DNA from: JBPOFY01 sp049889815
Lineage (GTDB): Bacteria > Verrucomicrobiota > Verrucomicrobiia > Opitutales > Coraliomargaritaceae
Direction of reading: 5' to 3'
Length of the DNA: 64,000 nucleotides
Assembly (NCBI GenBank): GCA_049889815.1
Contig: JBMHCR010000006.1
Coordinates: 1 to 64,000, forward strand
The first letter of the stretch is position 1; each line of letters opens with the position of its first letter. Position numbers and translations under genes: made by a program. The notes beneath the pieces were generated by a model that saw only the letters and a list, made by a program, of their open reading frames with translations, was not told where the DNA came from and searched no databases. Positions 28,368-36,777 of this stretch are shown here, piece after piece.

Positions 28368-31220
28368 ATGGCAAATTTTACAATAGGGCAGCGCTGGATT
28401 AGTGAGACCGAACCAGAGCTTGGGCTGGGGGTTCTCGAAGAGTTTTCACGGCATCAAATACGTTTGGCGTTTCCGGCTTCTGGCGAAGCGCGTCTCTATG
28501 CACCTGCGAGTGCCCCAGTGAAGCGTGTCGAGTTCCACGTGGGTGATGTGATTCATTCCCAGAGCGGAGAGGTTGTCACCGTTGAAGAAGTTCGCGAAGC
28601 GGAAGGCATCATTACTTATATCGGCGGTTGCATTGAAGTGGTGGAGACGGATCTCGCTGACACGATCAGCTTTAGTAAGCCTGAGGATCGTCTCATTGGT
28701 GGGCAAATCGATCAGTCGAACACTTTTGCGCTGCGTTACGAGACCATCGTCTTGCAGAGTCGCGCTCGGAAGTCACCGGTTGCGGGTTTCACCGGTGGCC
28801 GTATCGATTTGATTCCGCATCAGTTGTATATTGCGTCAGAGGTGGCGAATCGCTATGCGCCGCGAGTGCTCCTGGCGGACGAAGTTGGCCTCGGTAAGAC
28901 GATTGAGGCGTGCTTAATTTTGCACCGTTTGCATCTCACCGGGCGCGCGGAGCGAATCCTGATCGTGCTACCGGAGTCGCTCGTGCACCAATGGTTTATC
29001 GAAATGCTGCGCCGCTTCAATTTGTGGTTCACCTTGTTGGATCACGACCGGTGCCATTCGATGACACTGGTTGAACCGGAAACCAATCCATTCATGGAAG
29101 AGCAGTTGGTGATATGTTCGACAAAGACACTTCTTGAAAGCGAGCGTTGGGCAGGCTGTGCGATTGAGGCGAAGTGGGACATGCTGGTCGTAGACGAGGC
29201 GCATCACCTTGAATGGACACCGGCAGCAGCAAGTCCCGAATATCAATTGGTTGAGGCGCTTACCAAGAAAAGTCACGGCTTGTTATTGCTCACCGCGACA
29301 CCTGAGCAGCTGGGCGCAGAGGGGCACTTTGCACGTTTGCGCTTGCTTGACCCGGAGCGTTATCCGGATCTCGAAAAGTTTAAGGCGGAGCAAAGTGAAT
29401 ACTCGCAGGTGGCCGCGGTGGCGGATAAATTGGTCGGCGGAGCGAAATTGAGAAAAGCGGATACCGACTATCTGCGTGAGGTCTTCGAAGAGTTCACGGA
29501 TAGTGAGTTTGAGGAACATTTAAAAGATCGGCAGACCTTGCTCAATGCTTTGGTGGATCGCCATGGCACCGGGCGGGTTATCTTCCGCAACACCCGCGAC
29601 GCGTTGAAAGGCTTCCCTCAGCGAAAGGGCTTGCCGACACAGTTGGCTGCACGCGCCAAGCTCTCCAAGGAGGAGCTGGATGCTCGCCTTCTGAAGGAGT
29701 TTGATCTAGAGCACGCCGATTCTGAATCGGAGGAGGTCTTCGATTTTCGCAACGGGCCGCGGATTAAGTGGCTGGCAGATTTGTTGCAGGAGCTCGACAA
29801 GTCACAAAAGATTCTATTGATCTGCCGCACGCGCGAGAAAGTGCAGGCGATTTACGATGCTTTGCAGGAAGAGTTAAATGTGAAGGCAGCACTCTTCCAC
29901 GAAGACCTTACATTGCTGCAGCGCGATCGCAATGCTGCCTGGTTCGCGGAGGCTGAGGGCGCTCGTATACTGTTGTGTTCGGAGATCGGTAGTGAAGGCC
30001 GTAATTTTCAGTTTGCGCATCACTTAGTCTTGTTTGATCTGCCATTAAATCCAGAACTCCTAGAGCAACGAATCGGTCGCCTGGATCGCATTGGGCAAAC
30101 GGATACGATTAAAATCCATCTACCTTATCTAGAGCGTACTTGGACGGAGTTGTTGATGCGCTGGCACCACGAGGGGCTCGATGGAGTGGAGCACTCACTT
30201 AAGGGGGGCTACGCTTATATGGCGAAGTTTGGTCATACGGTGAAGGAGCTCGGCGCGGTGTATCACAGTGTTGAGGCCAGCGTGTTAAAGCAAGCGGATG
30301 CTTTGATTGGGGAGAGCCGCGAGTATCGCGATGCTCTGGAGAGCAAGCTGAGCCAGGGGCAGGACCGGCTGATCGCGCTGAACTCGTTTCGTGAGGGAGC
30401 GTCGAAAAAATTGGTCGAGCAGATCGCTGCACAAGATGCGGACAAGACGCTCGATGCGTTCATGAATCGCGTCTTCGATCATTTCGGTGTGACGGTCGAG
30501 GATATCGACAAGCGAACGTTTCATCTCTCCCCAGGGCAGTTGTTTACAGATTCGTTTCCAGGACTGCCAGAGGAAGGCACGGTGGTGACCTGTGATCGTG
30601 CGCGTGCCCTCGGACGAGAGGATATCGGCTTCTTAACTTGGGATCATCCAATGGTGCGTGGATCGATCGACCTAATGCTGAGCTCTGAGAAGGGCAATAG
30701 TTCGATCGTAGTTTGGAAGGATGCGCCTGCGGAGGCACCTCCGATCTTAATCGAGGCAATCTTTGTTTTAGAAAGTGTCGCTCCGTCACGCCTACATGTG
30801 GATCGTTTCCTGCCACCGACACCGATTCGTATTGTTGTGGATATGCAAGGAGCGGATTTCTCATCCAGCTATAGTCATGCGCACATAAACAAACAATGCG
30901 CGGACGAAGAAAGCTTCCGATTGAAGCAGAACCCTGAGTTGCTCAAAGGCCTAGTTCCCGAAATGCTGAAGGCGGCGAAGGGGCTCGCCCGCGAAGAGAA
31001 GTCAGCCTTGCTGCAGAGCGCGATGCAGGATGCTCACACGCGTTTGGATGGAGAGGCCGAGCGTCTACGTGAGCTGCGGAAAGTGAACCCGAATGTGCGC
31101 GAAGGAGAGATCAAAACCGCCGAGAGTGTGATCGTAGACGTCACCCGAAATATCGCAAAAGCCCACCTTCGCCTCGATGCTGTGCGCTTGATTTTACGTG
31201 GCCCGGAGGGCGGATCCTAG
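28368..31220 (+). CDS. rapA: RNA polymerase-associated SNF2-type ATPase RapA
   Basis: RapA is a Swi2/Snf2 translocase that binds RNA polymerase and helps recycle it after termination. The 950-residue protein has an N-terminal Tudor-like region (residues 1-110, starting FTIGQRWISETEPELGLG). Walker A LADEVGLGKT lies at 169-178 and DEAH at 276-279. The helicase C-terminal lobe has EIGSEGRNFQFAHHLVLFD and RIGRLDRIGQ (motif VI). A RapA-specific C-terminal region with PGQLFTDSFPGLPEEGT follows. The length is close to the 968 residues of E. coli RapA. Its 3' end overlaps the next convergent gene by 4 nt. Confidence 0.95.
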   Translation: MANFTIGQRWISETEPELGLGVLEEFSRHQIRLAFPASGEARLYAPASAPVKRVEFHVGDVIHSQSGEVVTVEEVREAEGIITYIGGCIEVVETDLADTISFSKPEDRLIGGQIDQSNTFALRYETIVLQSRARKSPVAGFTGGRIDLIPHQLYIASEVANRYAPRVLLADEVGLGKTIEACLILHRLHLTGRAERILIVLPESLVHQWFIEMLRRFNLWFTLLDHDRCHSMTLVEPETNPFMEEQLVICSTKTLLESERWAGCAIEAKWDMLVVDEAHHLEWTPAAASPEYQLVEALTKKSHGLLLLTATPEQLGAEGHFARLRLLDPERYPDLEKFKAEQSEYSQVAAVADKLVGGAKLRKADTDYLREVFEEFTDSEFEEHLKDRQTLLNALVDRHGTGRVIFRNTRDALKGFPQRKGLPTQLAARAKLSKEELDARLLKEFDLEHADSESEEVFDFRNGPRIKWLADLLQELDKSQKILLICRTREKVQAIYDALQEELNVKAALFHEDLTLLQRDRNAAWFAEAEGARILLCSEIGSEGRNFQFAHHLVLFDLPLNPELLEQRIGRLDRIGQTDTIKIHLPYLERTWTELLMRWHHEGLDGVEHSLKGGYAYMAKFGHTVKELGAVYHSVEASVLKQADALIGESREYRDALESKLSQGQDRLIALNSFREGASKKLVEQIAAQDADKTLDAFMNRVFDHFGVTVEDIDKRTFHLSPGQLFTDSFPGLPEEGTVVTCDRARALGREDIGFLTWDHPMVRGSIDLMLSSEKGNSSIVVWKDAPAEAPPILIEAIFVLESVAPSRLHVDRFLPPTPIRIVVDMQGADFSSSYSHAHINKQCADEESFRLKQNPELLKGLVPEMLKAAKGLAREEKSALLQSAMQDAHTRLDGEAERLRELRKVNPNVREGEIKTAESVIVDVTRNIAKAHLRLDAVRLILRGPEGGS

Positions 31221-31705
31221 CTACCTGACGCCGTTTCTGAAATCGAGTAGTTCGATTCGAAGTTGAGTGTGCGGTCGTCGGTAGTGATCCGCAGCAAGAT
31301 CTTTTGGTCTTTTAACGGCAGGACGTGGCAAACGATATTGTTGGGAGTTTTTCCCTCTTTGTAGCTGAAAGCTTTGCCTTTGAAGGTGCCGCCATTTGCG
31401 CCGATTTCACTCACAGTGTTGCCATTCAGCGGGAGCACGATGCGTCCCTTGTCGTTTTTTGAGCCGATGAGCGGGACGACAATGGTGTATTCGCCAACTA
31501 AATTGCCGTCTTCGGAGATAAGTTCTCCGATTGACAGCTTTACAGATGCGATGCCTACGCGGCACTTGGTATCATCGATGTTGAAGCTGTCGCCCTGCAA
31601 CTGCGATACACTGCCGGCGTTATCTACCGAGTTGGCTCCGCCAATCAGTGCGCTGATTGGCAGCAGAATCGCCAAAATGACGCAATTAATGGTTGGGCAA
31701 GACAT
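31217..31705 (-). CDS. Secreted protein of unknown function
   Basis: The 162-residue protein starts at the ATG at 31705, which begins a good signal peptide (CVILAILLPISALIGGANS). A longer frame from 31744 adds 13 polar residues. The mature protein is beta-rich (VGIASVKLSIGELISEDG, then GRIVLPLNGNTVSEIG) and has two Cys that could form a disulphide. I do not recognise the family. It converges on rapA with a 4-nt overlap and lies downstream of kamA on the same strand. Confidence 0.6.
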   Translation of the reverse strand: MSCPTINCVILAILLPISALIGGANSVDNAGSVSQLQGDSFNIDDTKCRVGIASVKLSIGELISEDGNLVGEYTIVVPLIGSKNDKGRIVLPLNGNTVSEIGANGGTFKGKAFSYKEGKTPNNIVCHVLPLKDQKILLRITTDDRTLNFESNYSISETASGS

Positions 31706-31766
31706 AACGCTGAGACGGGTCGTGGTTATGTGCGGATTTGTCAAACCTTTGGCGATTTAAGCAGAC

Positions 31767-32954
31767 TTAGGCGAGGATTGGCTCGAGGTCGGGAGCCCTC
31801 GGGTCGAGCTTTTCCGCAGGCGCGCCGTCCAGTGGGTAGTGGTATTCTTCGCCTTGGAAATTTCGCATTACGATTGAATTGGAAGTTACCTTTTTGACGT
31901 ATTCTGGATTGATTGGTATCTTTCCGCCTCCGCCTGGCGCATCGATTACGAATTGCGGGATCGCATAGCCAGTGGTGTGCCCGCGAAGCGATTGAATGAT
32001 CTCGATGCCTTTGCGTGGATCTGCACGGAGGTGCGCGCTACCCGTGATAAGGTCGCATTGATACAAATAGTAGGGGCGCACACGCATCATCAGTAGGCGG
32101 TGAATCAGCGACTTCATGGTGTCGGCATCATCATTTACATCTTTGAGTAGGACCGATTGGTTGCCGATGGGCACACCAGCGTAGGCGAGACGCTCGCATG
32201 CCTCACGAAGCTCAAGAGAGCACTCGTTGGGTGTATTGACGTGGATGCTCAGCCAGATCGGGCCGTGTTTTTTGAATATTTCGCACAGCTCGGGGGTGAT
32301 GCGCTGGGGTAAAAAGACGGGGATGCGTGAGCCGATTCGGATGAACTCGACGTGCGGGATCTTGCGGAGCTCCCCGAGTAGGTAATCGAGTTTCTTATCT
32401 GAGAGGAGCAGCGGGTCACCACCACTGAGCAGCACGTCACGAATCTCGGGGTGGTTGCGGATGTATTTGAGACCATTCTCAAATTCTGGGTGGAAGTTGT
32501 AGTCCTGAGCGTTCGAGACTAGGCGGCTGCGGGTGCAGTAGCGGCAATACGCTGCGCAGCGGTCGGTCACAAGGAATAGCACGCGGTCTGGATAGCGATG
32601 CACGACGCCGTCCACGGGCTTGGTCTTTTCCTCGCCGACTGGATCAAGCATTTCCTCGGGCGCAACGTTCATTTCACCGGCACGGGGCACGACTTGGCGG
32701 CGGATTGGGTCGTTCGGATCATTCGGATCGATCAGATTGAAAAAATAGGGGGTGATCGCTAGTACCAGTTTATCTTTGGCGAACAGGCATCCAGCACGCT
32801 CGTCCGCGCTAAGGTCCAAGTATTGTTCCAATTGCTCCAGCTTGGTGATGCGGTTCTTGAGCTGCCATTTCCAGTTGTTCCAGTCCTCTGCGGGCAGGTC
32901 TGCCCAGAGCCCTTGCCCGCGCTGCCAGTTGTCGAGTGAATCGTTAGGATACAT
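31767..32954 (-). CDS. kamA: L-lysine 2,3-aminomutase
   Basis: KamA is a radical-SAM, PLP-dependent enzyme that makes beta-lysine from lysine. Cys133, Cys137 and Cys140 in CAAYCRYC bind the [4Fe-4S] cluster, LLSGGDPLLL follows, and PLP-Lys345 sits in APGGGGKIPINPEY. The length of 395 residues and the extended C-terminus fit KamA/AblA more than the shorter EpmB. Beta-lysine could feed the compatible solute N-acetyl-beta-lysine or lysine breakdown. No ablB acetyltransferase is in the window, so the role is open. It is divergent from an ArsR-type regulator. Confidence 0.93.
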   Translation of the reverse strand: MYPNDSLDNWQRGQGLWADLPAEDWNNWKWQLKNRITKLEQLEQYLDLSADERAGCLFAKDKLVLAITPYFFNLIDPNDPNDPIRRQVVPRAGEMNVAPEEMLDPVGEEKTKPVDGVVHRYPDRVLFLVTDRCAAYCRYCTRSRLVSNAQDYNFHPEFENGLKYIRNHPEIRDVLLSGGDPLLLSDKKLDYLLGELRKIPHVEFIRIGSRIPVFLPQRITPELCEIFKKHGPIWLSIHVNTPNECSLELREACERLAYAGVPIGNQSVLLKDVNDDADTMKSLIHRLLMMRVRPYYLYQCDLITGSAHLRADPRKGIEIIQSLRGHTTGYAIPQFVIDAPGGGGKIPINPEYVKKVTSNSIVMRNFQGEEYHYPLDGAPAEKLDPRAPDLEPILA

Positions 32955-33014
32955 TGGTCTGTTTTGAAGTTGTGGATCCTCGCTCCGAAAAAAGATCGCT
33001 TGTCGAATACGGAC

Positions 33015-33044
33015 TTGTACTAGGAAAGGTGAGATGTATCTATA
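33015..33044 (+). promoter_or_regulatory. Candidate promoter of the ArsR-type gene
   Basis: TTGTAC (33015-33020) lies 18 nt before TCTATA (33039-33044), so transcription could begin at or just before the ATG at 33054. The overlapping AT-rich imperfect palindrome (33036-33055) could be the regulator's own operator. This is motif inspection only. Confidence 0.3.
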
Positions 33045-33053
33045 TACTTAAAT

Positions 33054-33368
33054 ATGTCAATGCAGCAGGACACGATAGATTTAGACAATTTAGCCAAGCA
33101 GCTCTGGGCGATTGGCGATCCGGTGCGTTTGCGAATATTACGTATTTTGCCTTCCGAGCCCACTTGCAGGAACGCTTGCAATGTTTCAAAAATCGCCGAA
33201 CGGGTCGGCCTTTCGCAGCCAGCGACCTCGCATCATCTGCGGATTTTACGTCAGGCAGGATTAATCACTAACGAAAAGAAATGCCGTGATATGATCTATT
33301 GGGTGCGAGTGGAGAAAGCGCGCGCGGTGATTGAGGCGCTTTCTGATGTGGCGCACGGTACGGAGTAG
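33054..33368 (+). CDS. ArsR/SmtB-family transcriptional regulator
   Basis: This 104-residue winged-helix protein has LWAIGDPVRLRILRIL, the recognition segment GLSQPATSHHLRILRQAG and a wing ending MIYWVRVEKA. Cys residues occur at CRNACN before the recognition helix and again at KKCRDM. These may sense metal or redox, but the spacing is not the classical ELCVCDL. It is divergent from kamA, which it may control. An internal ATG at 33060 is a possible alternative start. Confidence 0.88.
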   Translation: MSMQQDTIDLDNLAKQLWAIGDPVRLRILRILPSEPTCRNACNVSKIAERVGLSQPATSHHLRILRQAGLITNEKKCRDMIYWVRVEKARAVIEALSDVAHGTE

Positions 33369-33371
33369 TCT

Positions 33372-34232
33372 TTATTCACCGAAAATCTCGGTGGGCACGT
33401 TGAAAAAGTCGGAGAGCACGCCTGTGTTGATCGTTACGGCGGTGATGGTCGTAGTCTGCGAGAGTTCACCGTTCAAATGGGTTTCTATTTTAAAGGGTAA
33501 CCGCATGCCATCGACGTCACGGAAGTCGCTCATGAGGGTAGTTTGATTGCCTGCCTTGGTGGTTTTGAACTCGGCGAAGGGGTGGAGCGTTTTGGGATCT
33601 ACCAGTATGTCGACGTACTGGTCATTCGCGTTCATGATTGAGACTTTCAAATAAGTCTTCGAGTTGTAGTCACTTTTCACAATGGATTTAATCTCCCCCA
33701 GCCCTTGCGAAGCACTGATGATGTTGTCGTAGAAGCGGCCTTGTTCAATCCAAGGCGCTGCCTCCTCACCCTCGATCATTGTTATGGTGTCTGGTTGCGT
33801 CGGAACGCGTATTTTACGCCAGACTTGTTCGCCGTTCACGCCGATAGTTACTTCCAATGGAGGGTTTTTGATTTTAAGCCGCATGAGATTTGGCCGCTTT
33901 TTGGTCAGCGTAAATGTCTGTTCTTTACCTGCAGCGCTGATTTTACCGCTCACTCGGATGGTCTTTGCGTCTTCATTAAAGTTTGCTAAATAATACTTTT
34001 CGAGAAACCGCTCTTTTTTCGCGAGTTCATCAATAGGTTCATCAATCGGTTCATCATGATACGACGGTGGGCTCTCTACTTGCCCAAGACCTTTGACATA
34101 ATTCACCGCGGCATATCCCGCAGCGATCACCATGATTATGGTGAACATCGCTACTAGGATTTTGAGGAGTGTCTGGCCTTTGGTATGGCCAGTGCACCTC
34201 CGCTTGGTATCCGTATAACCCTTGTTCGCCAT
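33372..34232 (-). CDS. Membrane-anchored LolA-like protein
   Basis: The 286-residue protein has a basic N-terminus, one membrane helix (about residues 24-46) and a short acidic linker with a DEPIDEPIDE repeat. The periplasmic domain has LKIKNPPLEVTIGVNGEQVW and DPKTLHPFAEFKTT, then DFRDVDGMRLPFKIETHLNG. The last segment is typical of LolA/LppX-like outer-membrane lipoprotein-sorting folds. The true ligand is unknown. It converges on the ArsR gene with 3 nt between stops and is divergent from carA. Confidence 0.65.
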   Translation of the reverse strand: MANKGYTDTKRRCTGHTKGQTLLKILVAMFTIIMVIAAGYAAVNYVKGLGQVESPPSYHDEPIDEPIDELAKKERFLEKYYLANFNEDAKTIRVSGKISAAGKEQTFTLTKKRPNLMRLKIKNPPLEVTIGVNGEQVWRKIRVPTQPDTITMIEGEEAAPWIEQGRFYDNIISASQGLGEIKSIVKSDYNSKTYLKVSIMNANDQYVDILVDPKTLHPFAEFKTTKAGNQTTLMSDFRDVDGMRLPFKIETHLNGELSQTTTITAVTINTGVLSDFFNVPTEIFGE

Positions 34233-34381
34233 CGCTGGGGTTTAGTTTAAAGCTGATTTCATTTGGATATGCAACCCTTTTACTTTTGCGATAGCTCAGC
34301 TCTCGCAGCTTGCAACGAATCGCAATGCTCATAGCTTTTGTTTTGCATGGGGCGGGTTTCTTGTTTTGCTCCTCCGCTAAC

Positions 34382-35545
34382 ATGGCAACTTCGACTCGAA
34401 CAGGTATCATTGCATTTGAAGACGGAACAATTTTTCGCGGCCGCGCGTTTGGCGCAATCGCTACGAATGTAGGGGAGGCGTGCTTCAACACTAGCATGAC
34501 TGGCTATCAGGAGATCCTCACTGATCCTTCTTATTTTTCTCAGATTGTTACGATGACGGCAGTGCAGATCGGGAACTACGGCATTGTGCCCGAAGACGTC
34601 GAATCAGACGGCCCCAAGGTCAAGGGCTTCATCGTCCATGAGGTCAGCCCAGTCGCGAGCAATTGGCGAAGTAATCAGTCGATCCAGGATTATCTCGCAG
34701 AAGCGGGAATTCCTGGAGTTGAAGGTGTCGATACGCGCGCAATTACTAAGAAGCTACGGGTTTCTGGTGCTTTGAAGGCGTGCATCAGCACCGAGGACAT
34801 AAGCGAAGAAGTAGCAGTTAAGCGCGCTCAAGAGTTTGGCGGCTTAGTAGGTGTGGACTTTGTCAAAGAGGTCACCGTGAAGGAGGCCTATCACTGGGAT
34901 CCTGAGATGAAACAATCCGCTCCGTTTACGGTGGTAGGCACAGACATGAAGGGCGAGCAGCTAGAAAAGCCGCGCTACAAAGTGGCTGCAATGGACTTCG
35001 GCGCGAAGTTTTCGATTTACCGTAAGCTTCAGCACCACGGATTTGATGTGCATGTATTTCCTGCCAGCGCATCTGCCGATGAGATCAAAGCGATCCAACC
35101 GGACGGCGTCTTTCTTTCCAACGGCCCTGGCGATCCGGGTGCAGTTGATTATGCCCATGCTACCGTGAGGGAGTTGATTGAAGATTACCCGACCTTTGGT
35201 ATCTGTCTCGGCCACCAGATCATTACTCATGCGCTCGGTGCCAAGACTTTTAAGCTCAAGTTTGGTCACCGTGGAGGCAATCAGCCGGTGAAGAATTTGG
35301 AAACGGGCAAGGTTTCCATTACTGCGCAAAATCACGGATTTGCGTCGACACGGGAAGAGCTCGAGCAGGCGGGTGCAGTAGTCACCGAGATCAATCTGAA
35401 TGACGATACCGTCGAAGGCTTGCGTCTGAAAGATAAGCCGGTTTTCTCTGTGCAGTATCACCCAGAGGCGGCTCCGGGGCCGAACGACGCAGATGCGCTT
35501 TTCGAGGATTTTTACCAGCTAGTCGCCGAGCACGCTAAAAAATAG
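34382..35545 (+). CDS. carA: Carbamoyl-phosphate synthase small subunit
   Basis: CarA is the glutaminase subunit that supplies ammonia for carbamoyl phosphate in arginine and pyrimidine synthesis. The N-terminal domain has ACFNTSMTGYQEILTDPSY, and the class I amidotransferase domain has SNGPGDPG, TFGICLGHQ with catalytic Cys275, and QYHPEAAPGP with the His-Glu pair. I start at the ATG at 34382 (387 residues), the usual length; an ATG at 34310 would add an unrelated hydrophobic stretch. carB is not in the window. Confidence 0.96.
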   Translation: MATSTRTGIIAFEDGTIFRGRAFGAIATNVGEACFNTSMTGYQEILTDPSYFSQIVTMTAVQIGNYGIVPEDVESDGPKVKGFIVHEVSPVASNWRSNQSIQDYLAEAGIPGVEGVDTRAITKKLRVSGALKACISTEDISEEVAVKRAQEFGGLVGVDFVKEVTVKEAYHWDPEMKQSAPFTVVGTDMKGEQLEKPRYKVAAMDFGAKFSIYRKLQHHGFDVHVFPASASADEIKAIQPDGVFLSNGPGDPGAVDYAHATVRELIEDYPTFGICLGHQIITHALGAKTFKLKFGHRGGNQPVKNLETGKVSITAQNHGFASTREELEQAGAVVTEINLNDDTVEGLRLKDKPVFSVQYHPEAAPGPNDADALFEDFYQLVAEHAKK

Positions 35546-35691
35546 CTTGGGTTTGTTTCCGCTCGGTGAGGATGCTTGCGGTCATCGAGTAGCTTTAGGC
35601 CGAGTTTCTGGAACTGTGTTCTTTGTATGGCTCGGAGTATGAGATATTCTGATTTCTATCTAGTAACTACTGGAACTCGCCGACATACATC

Positions 35692-36507
35692 ATGGATCTC
35701 GCCCGATATTTATGCTCCAGCCTGAAGCAGGCACCATTGCTGATGGGTGAGATCGGTGCCTTTAGCCCGTTTGACCGTGAACTGTTGGGAACGTTACCGA
35801 GTGAGATCGAGTTGAATTTTCAGCAAAAGCTAGGGCATTTATACGAAAACGCGTTGGAGTGCTTATTACAAGAATCACCCGACCTTGAGATAGTGGCGAG
35901 TCATCTGCAGGTAATGGATCGGGAGAAACGAACGCTTGGAGAATTGGATTTCCTTTTAACGAGCCCTTCGGAGGCACAGGCGATACATCTTGAGCTCGCA
36001 GTGAAGTTTTATCTCGCAGTCCAGGTTGACGGGAGTTGGCAGTTCCCTGGTCCAGATCCGCGAGACAATTGGCAGAATAAGTTAGACCGTATGCGCAATC
36101 ATCAGCTCGCATTGTCTCAACACCCAGCAGCTCAAAAGCTACTTTTAGAGCGATTCAATCTTAGCAAGGTCGTCGCACGTCAACTCGTCTATGGTTGCCT
36201 GTTCTACCCAGTATCAGTCACTGCGCGTCCTATGCCAGAGGCCGCGAATCCCGATTGTCGAATTGGACGTTGGCTTTACTTGAGCGAGGGGGATCTTTTC
36301 TTCGCCGATAAGACGGTCCTTCGTTTAATTCCGAAGCCGCTATGGCCTGCTGAAATGAGTGCTGAACTGGTCAAGGGCTTGCCGCTGATTTCCGTAGACG
36401 AGCTTCGAACAATGGCGGCAGAGAGATGCACACTTTTTTGTTTTGAGGATCAAATGGAGCCTATTTTTCTTGTCCCAGACGATTGGCTCGAAGGTAGTGG
36501 GTCATGA
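35692..36507 (+). CDS. DUF1853 family protein
   Basis: The 271-residue protein has the DUF1853 pattern: LGHLYENALECLL, then RTLGELDFLLTSPSEAQ and HLELAVKFYLAVQ, and late RWLYLSEGD. The GELDF...HLEXAVKF arrangement resembles the Asp, Glu and Lys of PD-(D/E)XK nucleases, so a nuclease fold is possible; that is inference. There is no signal peptide. The gene stands alone after carA with a 146-nt gap. Confidence 0.8.
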   Translation: MDLARYLCSSLKQAPLLMGEIGAFSPFDRELLGTLPSEIELNFQQKLGHLYENALECLLQESPDLEIVASHLQVMDREKRTLGELDFLLTSPSEAQAIHLELAVKFYLAVQVDGSWQFPGPDPRDNWQNKLDRMRNHQLALSQHPAAQKLLLERFNLSKVVARQLVYGCLFYPVSVTARPMPEAANPDCRIGRWLYLSEGDLFFADKTVLRLIPKPLWPAEMSAELVKGLPLISVDELRTMAAERCTLFCFEDQMEPIFLVPDDWLEGSGS

Positions 36508-36512
36508 TTTCT

Positions 36513-36777
36513 TATCCATAGCTGCCTAACGCTCGTCCTGTAGTGCACGTGACTGCTCGATAACCTGCACCAGCCTTGTGTCGCTTCCGGTCCATGTGAA
36601 TTAGATATGTAGAAGTAAAAACTGTCCTCCTGATATGTCGGTGCGTTGGATCAACTCATAGTCCTTCAACCCACGCGGGCGGTCATTAAAGACCGTCGTT
36701 AAGATATCGCGGAAGTCTCGGCTACGTTTTCTCGGACAGCATACACCTCGCGAAATCGCACCGACCACCGTGACCGA
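36513..36777 (-). pseudogene. Unidentified gene remnant downstream of the Kef genes
   Basis: Reading on from the Kef stop codon in the same frame on the minus strand gives protein-like sequence. It includes RSRDFRDILTTVFNDRPRG, LKDYELIQRTDISGGQF and, after a TAA at 36603-36601, WTGSDTRLVQVIEQSRALQDE, before a TAG at 36528-36526. The uninterrupted gene-like quality in one frame on both sides of a stop suggests a decayed gene. I could not identify it; a chance reading is not excluded. This is all I can see in the 270-nt gap. Confidence 0.35.

Noticed and set aside
36524..36651. Possible attC: GCCTAAC and GTTGGAT boxes 128 nt apart
   Set aside because: The arms between the boxes do not pair beyond a few bases, and there is no link to the integron.
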